DNA of 33,789 nt, from contig JAZRVE010000101.1 of the NCBI GenBank assembly GCA_045598975.1, positions 1 through 33,789 of the forward strand, written 5' to 3'. Each line of letters begins with the position of its first letter. The first letter of the stretch is position 1. Both the position numbers and the translations under genes were made by a program. The DNA comes from UMGS882 sp045598975. Lineage in GTDB: Bacteria; Bacillota; Clostridia; Oscillospirales; CAG-382. The notes beneath the pieces were generated by a model. It saw only the letters and a program-made list of their open reading frames with translations. It did not search any database and was not told the DNA's origin. Positions 1-7,783 of this stretch are shown here, in pieces.

Positions 1-37
1 GGAAGCTGACGCTTCCCGAAGGCTTCCGTTATTTTAA

Positions 38-1144
38 TTATTTTAATACCACTTTCTGCACCCTGCCGTAATCGGTCGCTTCGCCGTATAGCTTTTCGAT
101 CGACGCATGGTAGTCACCCGCCGCGGCAAGCGACGCATACCCCTCCGCAAGCAGTTCCTTTTCGCACTGCGCCGCAAACCGATACCGCGTCCGTACCCCG
201 CGAAACGCTTCTCTGTCCAGAAAACGGCTCATATTGAGAATGCCGTACGCCTTATGCGCCCGATCGAGCGCACAGCAGAAATTATCGTCGTATAAACTGA
301 CGCAGACCTTCTTTTCCGGGAAATACAGACATTCCGTCTCGGTCTGTTCCAGCGCGTCGGCACCCCGGCAGAACGGCACGCCGCCCGAAAGCGCCCGCTT
401 GCGCAGTTCCTCTAAAAAGGCGGCCGCCGTGCCTTTGGCATCCTTGATGAAAACAAGCGTTTCCGCCTGTTTTTCGGGCGTGAAAAACCGGACGCGTCCG
501 TCGCGTGAGTTGGCGGACAGCAGATTCACCGTCTCGTTGCTTTCCCCCGTACAGAGCGGTTTACCGATGCGCGATGCAAAAAAGCGTGCCGCCGCCGCTT
601 TCATCTTTTCGCGCAGCAGACAGTCCTCCGAAAGGCTCCGCCTCTCCTGCCGCAGAGCGCCCGCCGCCTTAAAATAGCGGTAGGCACGCCGATATTCCGC
701 TTGCTTCTTTTCGGATAAGCGTAAGATCTCCTCTCTATGTACGGCAAGCGCGTTCAGATCCCACGCCGCTCCGAGATCGACGATGATCTCCTTCACCCCC
801 GCACAGACGGGATCGAAAACGTGCGGCGCCGTGCCGTCCACCACCGCCATCCCCTCTTCGGGGATGAGAATGCCGTCGAGAGAGGCGGGGTCCGAGGAAC
901 AGTGATAGTATAAGACCTCTTTCCCCCGCCGTTCGGCGTTAAGCGCGGTCTTGGTCATCAGCGTGCTCTTGCCGACGCCGGGACCGCCTTTCAGAATGTA
1001 GATGCGGTCTAATCCCCTGCGGTCGAACACGCTTTCAAAACTGCTCACAAAGCCGTTTTCCGTGTTGCCTGCCGCAAAATAATGCGCCGCATGGTTGGCG
1101 GGATCATTGATCTGCTCCCGATAGGTGCGATAACTCATGTCCAT
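38..1144 (-). CDS. Two-domain P-loop ATPase (PRK06851-like)
   Basis: Cytoplasmic NTPase of unknown cellular role, about 368 residues, matching what I recall of the PRK06851 family. Walker A GGPGVGKS lies at residues 53-60, after the family-typical AAGNTENGF segment. A downstream HCSSDPASLDG and VVDGTAPHVFDP stretch also fits. The family normally carries a second P-loop in its C-terminal half. Here the matching segment (IKDAKGTAAAFL) has lost the GKS/T core, so probably only the N-terminal site binds nucleotide. The open frame runs 61 codons further upstream, but GGAAAGGAAGG sits just before the ATG at 1144. A second ATG at 1138, 8 nt from AAGG, is equally possible. No operon partner is visible: the next gene runs the other way. 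A small hairpin (1-16) follows the stop. Confidence 0.8.
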   Translation of the reverse strand: MDMSYRTYREQINDPANHAAHYFAAGNTENGFVSSFESVFDRRGLDRIYILKGGPGVGKSTLMTKTALNAERRGKEVLYYHCSSDPASLDGILIPEEGMAVVDGTAPHVFDPVCAGVKEIIVDLGAAWDLNALAVHREEILRLSEKKQAEYRRAYRYFKAAGALRQERRSLSEDCLLREKMKAAAARFFASRIGKPLCTGESNETVNLLSANSRDGRVRFFTPEKQAETLVFIKDAKGTAAAFLEELRKRALSGGVPFCRGADALEQTETECLYFPEKKVCVSLYDDNFCCALDRAHKAYGILNMSRFLDREAFRGVRTRYRFAAQCEKELLAEGYASLAAAGDYHASIEKLYGEATDYGRVQKVVLK

Positions 1145-1360
1145 GACCTTCCTTTCCGGATATGTTTTCCGCTTGTTATCATGGTATGCCGAAATCGCCG
1201 ATCGGTGAAAATCCGAAGGTCGCTCGCCCATCGCCGCGGGAAACGGGACGCCCGTAAAATGCACTGCACACTTTTTCGGGGCAAACATACAATACAACAG
1301 ACGGCAGGCGACAGAAACACGGGACATACGCCGTCAATCCATATACAAGGAGGAGTATTC

Positions 1361-1453
1361 ATGGCAGGTTGTCTGGGGAATGCGTTTGATGATAACAACA
1401 TCTGGCTCATCATTCTCATCGCAGTCATCATACTCTGCTGCTTCTGCGGCTGA
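1361..1453 (+). CDS. 30-residue single-span membrane peptide with CCFCG tail
   Basis: A very small gene with a near-perfect ribosome binding site (AAGGAGGAG, 5 nt before ATG) and a TGA stop. The product starts MAGCLGNAFDDNNIW, continues as one hydrophobic segment (about residues 14-26) and ends in a cysteine cluster, CCFCG. Similar tiny Cys-tailed one-span peptides are widespread in Clostridia as hypothetical proteins, and no function is assigned. The hydrophobic stretch suggests membrane insertion with the cysteines at one face. It is followed by a long hairpin (1489-1534), so it is probably a monocistronic message. It is not contained in the longer frame around it, which lacks a start site of comparable quality. 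Confidence 0.7.
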   Translation: MAGCLGNAFDDNNIWLIILIAVIILCCFCG

Positions 1454-1488
1454 TAGATCCGTCCAATAACCGGAAACGCGGGCAGCAC

Positions 1489-1534
1489 ATGGAAAAACGC
1501 CGGGCTTTTTACCAAAGTCCGGTGTTTTTTCCAT
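1489..1534. terminator. Long A/T-flanked hairpin after the 30-residue gene
   Basis: An inverted repeat of about 15 bp (ATGGAAAAA.GCCGG against CCGGTGTTTTTTCCAT, with a small bulge and a G-U pair) around a loop of about 14 nt. The right arm contains six T residues. It separates the small peptide gene from the CAP-domain gene and could terminate transcription in the plus direction. Confidence 0.55.
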
Positions 1535-1596
1535 ATCCTTTGCCTTGCCAAAAACCGACAGAGCAGGTATACTGTTGTCAGAAAGGAGAGATGAGG

Positions 1597-2472
1597 ATGA
1601 ATAAGCAAAAAGCAAGAAAAGCAGCCATTGCTTTCATCGCGTCCTTAACACTGGCAGCGCTTCCGTTAAGCGCCAATGCCTTGTGTGTGAAGGACATCTT
1701 GATTTCTGACATTCTGAACGGTGTAAAAAACAAGGTGGAGGTGAGTATCGAAGAGGAGGAGGGCTGTCCGGCAAAGAAACTGCTCGGCACGCTCCTTGAA
1801 AACAAGCTCGGCGAGCTGATCGGCAAAGAGCCCGAAAACATCCGCCGGGATACGCTGAACGCGCTTCTCGACGGGCTGTTCGAGAAATTCTCCGCGGCAA
1901 AAAAACCGTGTGAGGACTGCGGTGAGCCGCAAGAAAAAGAGCCGGCATGCCCGGACTGTGAGAAAAACGAACAGGACGAGCCGTGCTGGGGCTGCGAAAC
2001 GCCCGTTGTGCCGGAAAAGCCGGAAACCCCGGTAAAACCGGAAATCCCGGAAACACCGGTAAAGCCGGAAGTCCCCGAAAAGCAGGAATCCCGCCATGCG
2101 ACGGGCACCGTCGGTGAGATCCTGACGCTCGTCAATCAGTACCGCGCTTCCGCAGGGCTTTCCGCCGTCACGCTTGACGACGATCTGTGCGGAGCGGCGC
2201 AGGTGCGTGCCAAAGAGATCCGCACGTCCTTCTCGCATACCCGTCCCGACGGCACGTCCTGTTTCAGCGTTCTCGGAGAGCGCGGCATTTCCTATCGCGG
2301 CGCCGGTGAAAACATCGCCTACGGGCAGTCGGACGCCGAGGAAGTCATGACGGCATGGATGAACTCCGACGGACATCGCGCCAACATCTTAAACGCGTCC
2401 TTCACACGCCTCGGCGTCGGCGTCTATTCGGCGGGCGGCACACTGTACTTCGCCCAGATGTTTACGTATTGA
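1597..2472 (+). CDS. Secreted CAP/SCP-domain protein (YkwD-like) with CxxC linker
   Basis: A secreted protein of 291 residues. The N-terminus has a signal peptide (hydrophobic residues 9-27, SANA before the likely cut). Residues 30-100 form an acidic helical region. Next come three CxxC pairs (C105/C108, C118/C121, C130/C133) and a proline/lysine/glutamate repeat linker (PEKPETPVKPEIPETPVKPE). A C-terminal CAP domain spans about 170-291. CAP hallmarks are visible: SHTRPDG (H214), GENIAYG (E238), WMNSDGHRANIL (H260) and GVGVY. Bacterial CAP proteins of the YkwD type are extracytoplasmic and their activity is mostly undefined. The start is the ATG at 1597: GGAG lies 8 nt upstream, while the ATG at 1591 is only 2 nt from it. 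The CxxC cluster is not part of a standard CAP protein and may bind metal or form disulfides. Confidence 0.88.
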   Translation: MNKQKARKAAIAFIASLTLAALPLSANALCVKDILISDILNGVKNKVEVSIEEEEGCPAKKLLGTLLENKLGELIGKEPENIRRDTLNALLDGLFEKFSAAKKPCEDCGEPQEKEPACPDCEKNEQDEPCWGCETPVVPEKPETPVKPEIPETPVKPEVPEKQESRHATGTVGEILTLVNQYRASAGLSAVTLDDDLCGAAQVRAKEIRTSFSHTRPDGTSCFSVLGERGISYRGAGENIAYGQSDAEEVMTAWMNSDGHRANILNASFTRLGVGVYSAGGTLYFAQMFTY

Positions 2473-2511
2473 TTCCCCTTTCCCCATAATTTTACACCAA
2501 TCTTTTAAGCA

Positions 2512-2555
2512 AAAATCACCCCCACGGCAAATCTTCATGCCGCAGGGGTGATTTT
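2512..2555. terminator. Bidirectional terminator between CAP gene and rnfB
   Basis: A stem of 18 positions with two central mismatches (AAAATCACCCC.CGGCA against TGCCG.GGGGTGATTTT), flanked by A-rich and T-rich runs. T-tracts follow on both strands (CTTTTTTG on plus). It lies between two convergent genes and serves both. Confidence 0.85.
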
Positions 2556-2582
2556 CTTTTTTGTTTTTTGGTTTCCGTTCGG

Positions 2583-3446
2583 TCAGGCTTCCGGCTGTTC
2601 GCGATCCGGATCGACCGTCGGTTGAATGACAAGACCTTCTTTTTCCTGCGTGGTGTCCGACCAGATGATCTTACGCGGGCAGACGGCAACGCATTCGCCG
2701 CAGCCGGTGCAGAGATCGTAGTTGATCTCCGCCACGAAATCGGTCACCTTGATGGCGCCCGAAGGGCACTTCTTTTCGCACATCTTACAACCGATACAGC
2801 CGGCGTCGCAATAGCTCTTGGTCACCGGTCCCTTATCGGTACTGCGGCAGCCCACCCAATGGCGGGTGTCGTACGGGATAAGGCGGATGATGCCCTTGGG
2901 GCACGCCGCCACGCAGGCGCCGCAGGCACGGCATTTGTCGTAATCGACCGCCGCGACACCGTTGATGATATGGATGGCGTCGAATTTGCACGCCGCCTTG
3001 CAGGTGCCGAGCCCGATACAGCCGTTGGGGCAGAGCTTGTCGCCGCCGGCGAGCTTGTTGGCGGCAGCGCAGTCGGAAATGCCCTCATAGATATACTTTT
3101 TCTTGGCGAGATCGTGCGTACCCGAACACATGACCTGCGCACGGTAGCGCTTACGTCCCCCGACAGGTTCGGTAGCGCCCATGACCTGCGCGATCCCGGC
3201 AAGGGAGACTTCGGAAACGGAGTTGCAGGCGTCGAGGGGCGCTTTGCCCGCGACGATGGCTTCGGCGAGCGCCGCACAGCCGGTATAGCCGCAACCGCCG
3301 CAGTTGGCGCCCGGCAGGAGCTCGGTGATCTTTTCCACGCGCTCATCCGTCTTAACGGCAAACAGGCGGCTGGCAAACGCCAGGATAAGTCCCAGCACGC
3401 CGCTGACCACGGCGAACACGAGTAATGCGATGAGAATGGGATTCAT
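2583..3446 (-). CDS. rnfB: Rnf complex subunit B, polyferredoxin
   Basis: Membrane-anchored iron-sulfur subunit (287 residues) that takes electrons from reduced ferredoxin for the ion-pumping Rnf complex. A single N-terminal span (about 4-29) is followed by the Fe-S motif C49-x2-C52-x4-C57-x16-C74. Four further cysteine clusters are visible: C139/143/149/153, C172/175/178/182, C217/220/223/227 and C246/249/252/256, the last three in plain ferredoxin form (CxxCxxCxxxCP). It is last in the operon, 21 nt after rnfA, as in other clostridial Rnf operons (C-D-G-E-A-B). The length fits clostridial RnfB. A strong terminator follows. Confidence 0.96.
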   Translation of the reverse strand: MNPILIALLVFAVVSGVLGLILAFASRLFAVKTDERVEKITELLPGANCGGCGYTGCAALAEAIVAGKAPLDACNSVSEVSLAGIAQVMGATEPVGGRKRYRAQVMCSGTHDLAKKKYIYEGISDCAAANKLAGGDKLCPNGCIGLGTCKAACKFDAIHIINGVAAVDYDKCRACGACVAACPKGIIRLIPYDTRHWVGCRSTDKGPVTKSYCDAGCIGCKMCEKKCPSGAIKVTDFVAEINYDLCTGCGECVAVCPRKIIWSDTTQEKEGLVIQPTVDPDREQPEA

Positions 3447-3467
3447 GTTATTCAGCCACTCCTTTCG

Positions 3468-4049
3468 TCAAAACGGGAGCTTGATGCTCGAAAAGCCGGA
3501 AAACGCCATAGCGATGAGCCCCGCCGTAACAAGTGCCATCGGCACGCCCTTGAAGGGCTTGGGCGGCTCGGCAAGCGCGACACGCGCCCGCACAAAGGAG
3601 AAAATGACGATCGCCATGGTAAAGCCGAGCGCCGACGCAAAGCTGAACACCACCGATTGGAGAAAATCGTAGCCGTTCTGGATGCACAGCAGAGCAGAAC
3701 CGAGGATAGCGCAGTTGGTGGTGATGAGCGGCAGGTAGATGCCGAGCGCCGCATAGAGCGACGGCACCGATTTGCGAAGGAACATCTCGATGAGCTGGAC
3801 AAGCGCCGCAATGATGAGGATAAACGCGATGGTCTGCAAGTAAGCAAGTCCTAACGGCACCAGCACGAAGTGATACATACACCACGTGACCGCCGTCGAC
3901 ACCGTCATGACAAAGGTGACGGCGCATCCCATACCGACAGCCGTCGAGGTCTTTTCCGACAGCCCCAAAAACGGGCAGATGCCGAGAAAACGGGAGAAAA
4001 TATAGTTATTGATGAGGATGGACGAAATGATAAGCGAAATGAAAGCCAT
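3468..4049 (-). CDS. rnfA: Rnf complex subunit A, membrane protein
   Basis: Integral membrane subunit of 193 residues, the usual RnfA length, with six hydrophobic spans. It pairs with its paralogue RnfE to form the membrane core that couples electron transfer to Na+ or H+ export. Family features seen include the N-terminal NNYIFSRFLGICPFLG and the mid-protein LPLITTNCAILG. The chosen ATG shares its A with the rnfE stop (TAATG), which argues for translational coupling; the open frame upstream of it lies inside rnfE. Cysteines in the NCAIL and GICPFLG segments match positions proposed to hold an intramembrane Fe-S centre shared with RnfE. Confidence 0.96.
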   Translation of the reverse strand: MAFISLIISSILINNYIFSRFLGICPFLGLSEKTSTAVGMGCAVTFVMTVSTAVTWCMYHFVLVPLGLAYLQTIAFILIIAALVQLIEMFLRKSVPSLYAALGIYLPLITTNCAILGSALLCIQNGYDFLQSVVFSFASALGFTMAIVIFSFVRARVALAEPPKPFKGVPMALVTAGLIAMAFSGFSSIKLPF

Positions 4050-4675
4050 TACGATTTCCCTCCCTTTCCTGTCACCGCCGATTTGATGGCGGTAACGGCG
4101 GCGATGACGCATCCGAGCGTGATAAAGGCGCCGGCCGGCTGAGTGAACATGGCGATGCCCGGGAAGGAGCCGGTGATATTGATGCCCCAGATGGTGCCGT
4201 TGCCGATGACTTCACGGATGGTGCCGAGCACGCCGAGCGCAAACGTAAAGCCGAGCCCCATGAAAAGACCGTCGAGCATGGAGTCGAGCGGCGGATTCTT
4301 GGAGGCGTACGCTTCGGCACGGGCAAGAATGATGCAGTTGACGACGATCAGCGGGATAAAGAGCCCGAGAGAGGCGTCAAGAGACGGGAGAAAGGCTTTG
4401 ATAAGAAGCTGGATGGAGGTCACGAAGCCGGAAATGATGACGATGTACGCGGCGATACGGACTTCCTTGGGGATAAATTTGCGCAGTAGCGATATCAGCA
4501 GATTTGAGCAGATGAGCACCGCCGTCGCGGAAAGCCCCATGCCGATACCGTTCTGTAAGGACGTCGAGGTGGCGAGCGTCGGGCAGGTGCCGAGCAACTG
4601 CACGAGGATGGGGTTCTGATCGAACAGCCCTTCAAAGAGCCGTGCGAGCATGGTCGGTTTTTTGTTGTCCGTCAT
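4049..4675 (-). CDS. rnfE: Rnf complex subunit E, membrane protein
   Basis: Integral membrane subunit (208 residues), homologous to RnfA, with about six spans. The family segments NPILVQLLGTCPTLA and IPLIVVNCIILARAEAYAS are present; the latter is diagnostic for RnfE/NqrD. It forms the inverted partner of RnfA in the ion-translocating core. Its ATG overlaps the rnfG stop by 4 nt (ATGA), and its stop overlaps the rnfA start by one base, so E, G and A are probably made in fixed ratio. Confidence 0.96.
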   Translation of the reverse strand: MTDNKKPTMLARLFEGLFDQNPILVQLLGTCPTLATSTSLQNGIGMGLSATAVLICSNLLISLLRKFIPKEVRIAAYIVIISGFVTSIQLLIKAFLPSLDASLGLFIPLIVVNCIILARAEAYASKNPPLDSMLDGLFMGLGFTFALGVLGTIREVIGNGTIWGINITGSFPGIAMFTQPAGAFITLGCVIAAVTAIKSAVTGKGGKS

Positions 4676-5322
4676 GATGCCTGTTCCTCCCCTTTATTCA
4701 GAGATTCGATCTGGCGAAGCGCCGTGTCGATGGCGACGGTGACCGGTTCACTGGTCCGCGTCGCACCGGAAATGATGTAGTCCGAAAGGTGGTTTTCCGA
4801 AAATCCCGGCATCTTGCCGACAAACTGCCCGCGGAAGTCCTCCGACGTGACCTGATCGCCGATGCCCGCCGTTTCGGAAAGCGAAATGACGCTGACCGCC
4901 TTGACGGCGCAGGTCGGATCGACGGCGACGAGCAGCGTCACCTCATCCTTGAAGCCCATGGGCGTGGTTTTGACGCAGTAGCCGAACGTTTTGCCGTCTT
5001 CAAGCGTGATGGCGTAGACCTCGTCGATGTCCGCGAGCGGCTCTTCGGGTGTGATGTTTTCGAGCGTACCGGTCGGGTTGCCGTCGGCGTCCGTCACGGC
5101 ATAGTCTCCGTTTTCATCCACCGTAAAGGCAAGCCCGTCGGGCTCGTAAATGACGGACAGCGACTGTGCCGTCGAGTTTTTCTCATTGAGCACGATCTTA
5201 TCCGCCGTGACAAGGTTGACCGCCGCGACGAGCACGGCGACAAGCGCGCAGATGACGAGGAGCTTGACGGCGATGAGAAGCGTCTTGCCGACGCCGGACG
5301 TGCTTTTTGCGTTATTTTGCAT
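4672..5322 (-). CDS. rnfG: Rnf complex subunit G, covalent-FMN protein
   Basis: Extracytoplasmic flavoprotein subunit of 216 residues: an N-terminal membrane anchor (about 15-40) and an FMN-binding domain. The FMN attachment motif SGAT is at residues 185-188, with T188 as the expected phosphoester-linked threonine. The preceding ETAGIG (150-155) is also family-typical. The start is the ATG at 5322, which has GGAGGAGG 8 nt upstream; the longer frame starts inside rnfD without a site. It overlaps the rnfD end by 11 nt and the rnfE start by 4 nt. Attachment of FMN would need an ApbE-type transferase, which is not encoded in this window. Confidence 0.95.
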   Translation of the reverse strand: MQNNAKSTSGVGKTLLIAVKLLVICALVAVLVAAVNLVTADKIVLNEKNSTAQSLSVIYEPDGLAFTVDENGDYAVTDADGNPTGTLENITPEEPLADIDEVYAITLEDGKTFGYCVKTTPMGFKDEVTLLVAVDPTCAVKAVSVISLSETAGIGDQVTSEDFRGQFVGKMPGFSENHLSDYIISGATRTSEPVTVAIDTALRQIESLNKGEEQAS

Positions 5323-6286
5323 TCTTGGCACCTCCTCCGAAGCGAACCGGCTTTGTCCACTTATCAAGGACAAGCGTAAAGAGGTTCATGACGAGAATGG
5401 CGAACGAAACGCCCTCCGGATAGCCGAAATAACGGATAAACACCGTGATGAGCCCGCATCCGACGCCGTAGATGACGCGTCCCCATTTGGTCGCGGGAGA
5501 CGTGACGTAGTCGGTCGCCATGAAAATGGCTCCGAGCATCAGTCCGCCGGCACACAGCTCATACAGCATGAAATCGACGTGTCCGATGCCGCCCGTCGGG
5601 AAAGCAAAGGTGACGAGCGCCACCGTTGCGATATAGCAGACCGGGATGTGCCAGGTGATGATCCCGCGGATGACGAGATACACACCGCCGAGCAGAAGGA
5701 GCGTCGCCGACACTTCGCCGATACAGCCCGGCATATCGCCGATGAACATATCAAACAGCGAAACGTCCGGCAGGTTGCCTTTCTGCAAGAAGGTCAGCGG
5801 CGTTGCGCCCGCTACGGCATCGACTGCCGCATGGGGTGCCGGATAGACCGCCATTGCCTTGGAGAAGGACATGAACATGAAAACGCGTGCGGCAAGCGCC
5901 GGGTTGACGACGTTCTTGCCGAGTCCGCCGTACAACTGCTTGACGATGACGATGGCGAAAAACGCACCGACGACCGGCATCCACAGCGGAATGCCGACCG
6001 GAAGCGTAAAGGCGAGCAGTACGCCCGTGACCGCCGCCGAAAGATCGCCGACGGTATTGGACTTATGCATGAGCTTGCGGTAGAGGTACTCAAAGACGAC
6101 ACAGGAAGCCGTTGTCACGGCGGTCAGGATGAGCGCCCGGATGCCGAACGCATAGATCGACCAGATGAATGCCGGCAGAAGCGCGATGAGGACGTTGAGC
6201 ATGAGATACCGCGTCGTAATGGGGGTGTGACCGTGAGGCGACGCGCTCATTTTGAGAAATTTCTTTTCCGAAAGATCGTTCGTCAC
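5312..6286 (-). CDS. rnfD: Rnf complex subunit D, membrane FMN protein
   Basis: Integral membrane subunit of 324 residues, about 8-10 spans, homologous to NqrB. The N-terminal SPHGHTPITTRYLML, the LYGGLGKNVVNPALAARVF segment and AGATPLT are family hallmarks. T162 in GATPL is the predicted site of covalent FMN. The C-terminal FGGGAKNAK is cytosolic and basic. It lies 15 nt after rnfC. Its last codons overlap the rnfG start region, which places the rnfG ribosome binding site inside rnfD. Confidence 0.96.
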   Translation of the reverse strand: MTNDLSEKKFLKMSASPHGHTPITTRYLMLNVLIALLPAFIWSIYAFGIRALILTAVTTASCVVFEYLYRKLMHKSNTVGDLSAAVTGVLLAFTLPVGIPLWMPVVGAFFAIVIVKQLYGGLGKNVVNPALAARVFMFMSFSKAMAVYPAPHAAVDAVAGATPLTFLQKGNLPDVSLFDMFIGDMPGCIGEVSATLLLLGGVYLVIRGIITWHIPVCYIATVALVTFAFPTGGIGHVDFMLYELCAGGLMLGAIFMATDYVTSPATKWGRVIYGVGCGLITVFIRYFGYPEGVSFAILVMNLFTLVLDKWTKPVRFGGGAKNAK

Positions 6287-6301
6287 TTGTGCTTCGCCTC
6301 C

Positions 6302-7678
6302 TTACATTTTCTGGGCGGCGGCCGCCGCCATTTTCTTACGCTTGACCTGGATCTGCGACTTCATATTGCGGATATGCTGAACGATAGGCACCCGCGCCGG
6401 GCAGGTATAGGTGCAGCAGCCGCATTCGACGCACGACATGACGCCGAACGCCTCGCTCGATTCCTCATCGTTCGCCTTGGAGTAGGCGGCGAGGTAGTTG
6501 GGCATGAGATGCATCGGGCACACGCTCACGCATCTGCCGCAGTGGATGCACGCCGCATCCGCGCCGAGCGCTCCGAAGGAAACGTCGCCCTTCTGCGCCT
6601 TGTTTTCGTCGCTGAGAACGAGGATCGCCGAAGTGTTCTTCATGACAACGGCACCCGTATCCCATTGGGCGTTGCCCATCATGGGGCCGCCGCTGATGAC
6701 GCGGGAAAGCGTCTCTTTCGTGCCGCCGCAGAACGTGAAAATATCCTCGAACGACGTGCCGATGGGCGCACGGATATTCTGCGGTTTTTCGATGGCGTCG
6801 CCGTCCACGGTGACAACGCGGGAGACGAGCGGCATTCCCGTCGTCATGGCGCTGTACACGGCCGCCGCCGTTTCGGCGTTGAAGATGACGCTGCCGACGT
6901 CCGCCGGCAGTTTCCCGGCCGGCAGTTCGATGCCGTCGATGGCGTAGATGAGCTGACGCTCATCGCCCTGCGGATATTTGGTTTTGAGAAGCACGACCGA
7001 CAGTCCGTCGATTTTGTCGACGGCGTTATGTAAGACCTCTGCCGCGTCCTTTTTGTTATCCTCTACGGCGAACAGCACCGTGTCAACGCCGAGCGCCTTG
7101 CGCAAAATACGCGCACCGCCGACGATACGTTCCGGCTCTTCGAGCATGAGCCTGTGGTTTGCCGTGATATACGGCTCGCACTCCGCACAGTTGATGATGA
7201 CCTTTTTGGCTTTGCCGATACCCGACTGGATCTTGGCATACGTCGGGAACGCCGCACCGCCCATACCGGAGATACCGGCGTTTCTGACACGCTCGACGAT
7301 ATCCTCTGTGCTTGCCGAAAAGACGTCGCCGTCATACGGTTTTACCGTATCGGAGACCTCGTTCAGATGATCGTTTTCCAGAATGATATGTGCCGTTTTC
7401 CCGTAGCCCGTATAGGAGGGACGCATCTCGATATCCTTGACGGTGCCGGAAATGCTGGCATGCACCGGGCAGGAGAGTCCCTGATCGAAGCGCCCGATCA
7501 CGTCGCCGATGCGGACATGGTCGCCCTTTGCCACGAGGGGTGTTGCCGGCGCGCCGATATGCTGCTGCATGGGTATGGAGACGATATCCGGCGACGGAAA
7601 TTCCACGATAGGCATACCGCTCGTATTCTTTTCGCTATCGACGTGGAGACCGCCCCGAAACGTTTTTGCTTTTGCCAT
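6302..7678 (-). CDS. rnfC: Rnf complex subunit C, NADH-binding Fe-S protein
   Basis: Peripheral cytosolic subunit (458 residues) that carries FMN and two 4Fe-4S clusters and exchanges electrons with NAD+. The N-terminal FRGGLHV and a barrel-sandwich region come first. A GISGMGGAAFPTYAK motif and CAECEPYITANH, both typical of the NuoF-like nucleotide/FMN fold, follow. Two ferredoxin motifs (CIHCGRCVSVCP and CVECGCCTYTCP) lie near the C-terminus. The first ATG with family-like sequence is at 7678; the weak AAAGGA site is 13 nt away. The open frame beyond it runs into repeat DNA and is not credible. It is the first gene of the operon, preceded by promoter 7725-7753. Confidence 0.95.
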   Translation of the reverse strand: MAKAKTFRGGLHVDSEKNTSGMPIVEFPSPDIVSIPMQQHIGAPATPLVAKGDHVRIGDVIGRFDQGLSCPVHASISGTVKDIEMRPSYTGYGKTAHIILENDHLNEVSDTVKPYDGDVFSASTEDIVERVRNAGISGMGGAAFPTYAKIQSGIGKAKKVIINCAECEPYITANHRLMLEEPERIVGGARILRKALGVDTVLFAVEDNKKDAAEVLHNAVDKIDGLSVVLLKTKYPQGDERQLIYAIDGIELPAGKLPADVGSVIFNAETAAAVYSAMTTGMPLVSRVVTVDGDAIEKPQNIRAPIGTSFEDIFTFCGGTKETLSRVISGGPMMGNAQWDTGAVVMKNTSAILVLSDENKAQKGDVSFGALGADAACIHCGRCVSVCPMHLMPNYLAAYSKANDEESSEAFGVMSCVECGCCTYTCPARVPIVQHIRNMKSQIQVKRKKMAAAAAQKM

Positions 7679-7724
7679 TGCGTTTACCGTATCCTTTCTG
7701 AAAGTGATATTTTTATACCTATAT

Positions 7725-7753
7725 ATAATAACACACTTCTTCCGATATTGCAA
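7725..7753 (-). promoter_or_regulatory. Promoter of the rnf operon
   Basis: On the minus strand TTGCAA, 17 nt, TATTAT. The -35 and following bases (TTGCAATATCGG) are identical to those of the promoter in front of the DUF3048 gene (33474-33502). It lies about 45 nt before the rnfC ATG. Confidence 0.75.
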
Positions 7754-7783
7754 GATTTTTTGTCGATTTTTAATATGAAACGC

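Noticed and set aside
1..37. Left-edge hairpin (1-16) as a terminator of the first gene
   Set aside because: The stem is only 6 bp, no T-run follows on the minus strand within the window, and the window ends there.
5150..7033. 627-residue open frame on plus opposite rnfD/rnfC
   Set aside because: It is antisense to clear Rnf genes, rich in D/H/R as expected from GC-rich shadow frames, with no domain or ribosome binding site.
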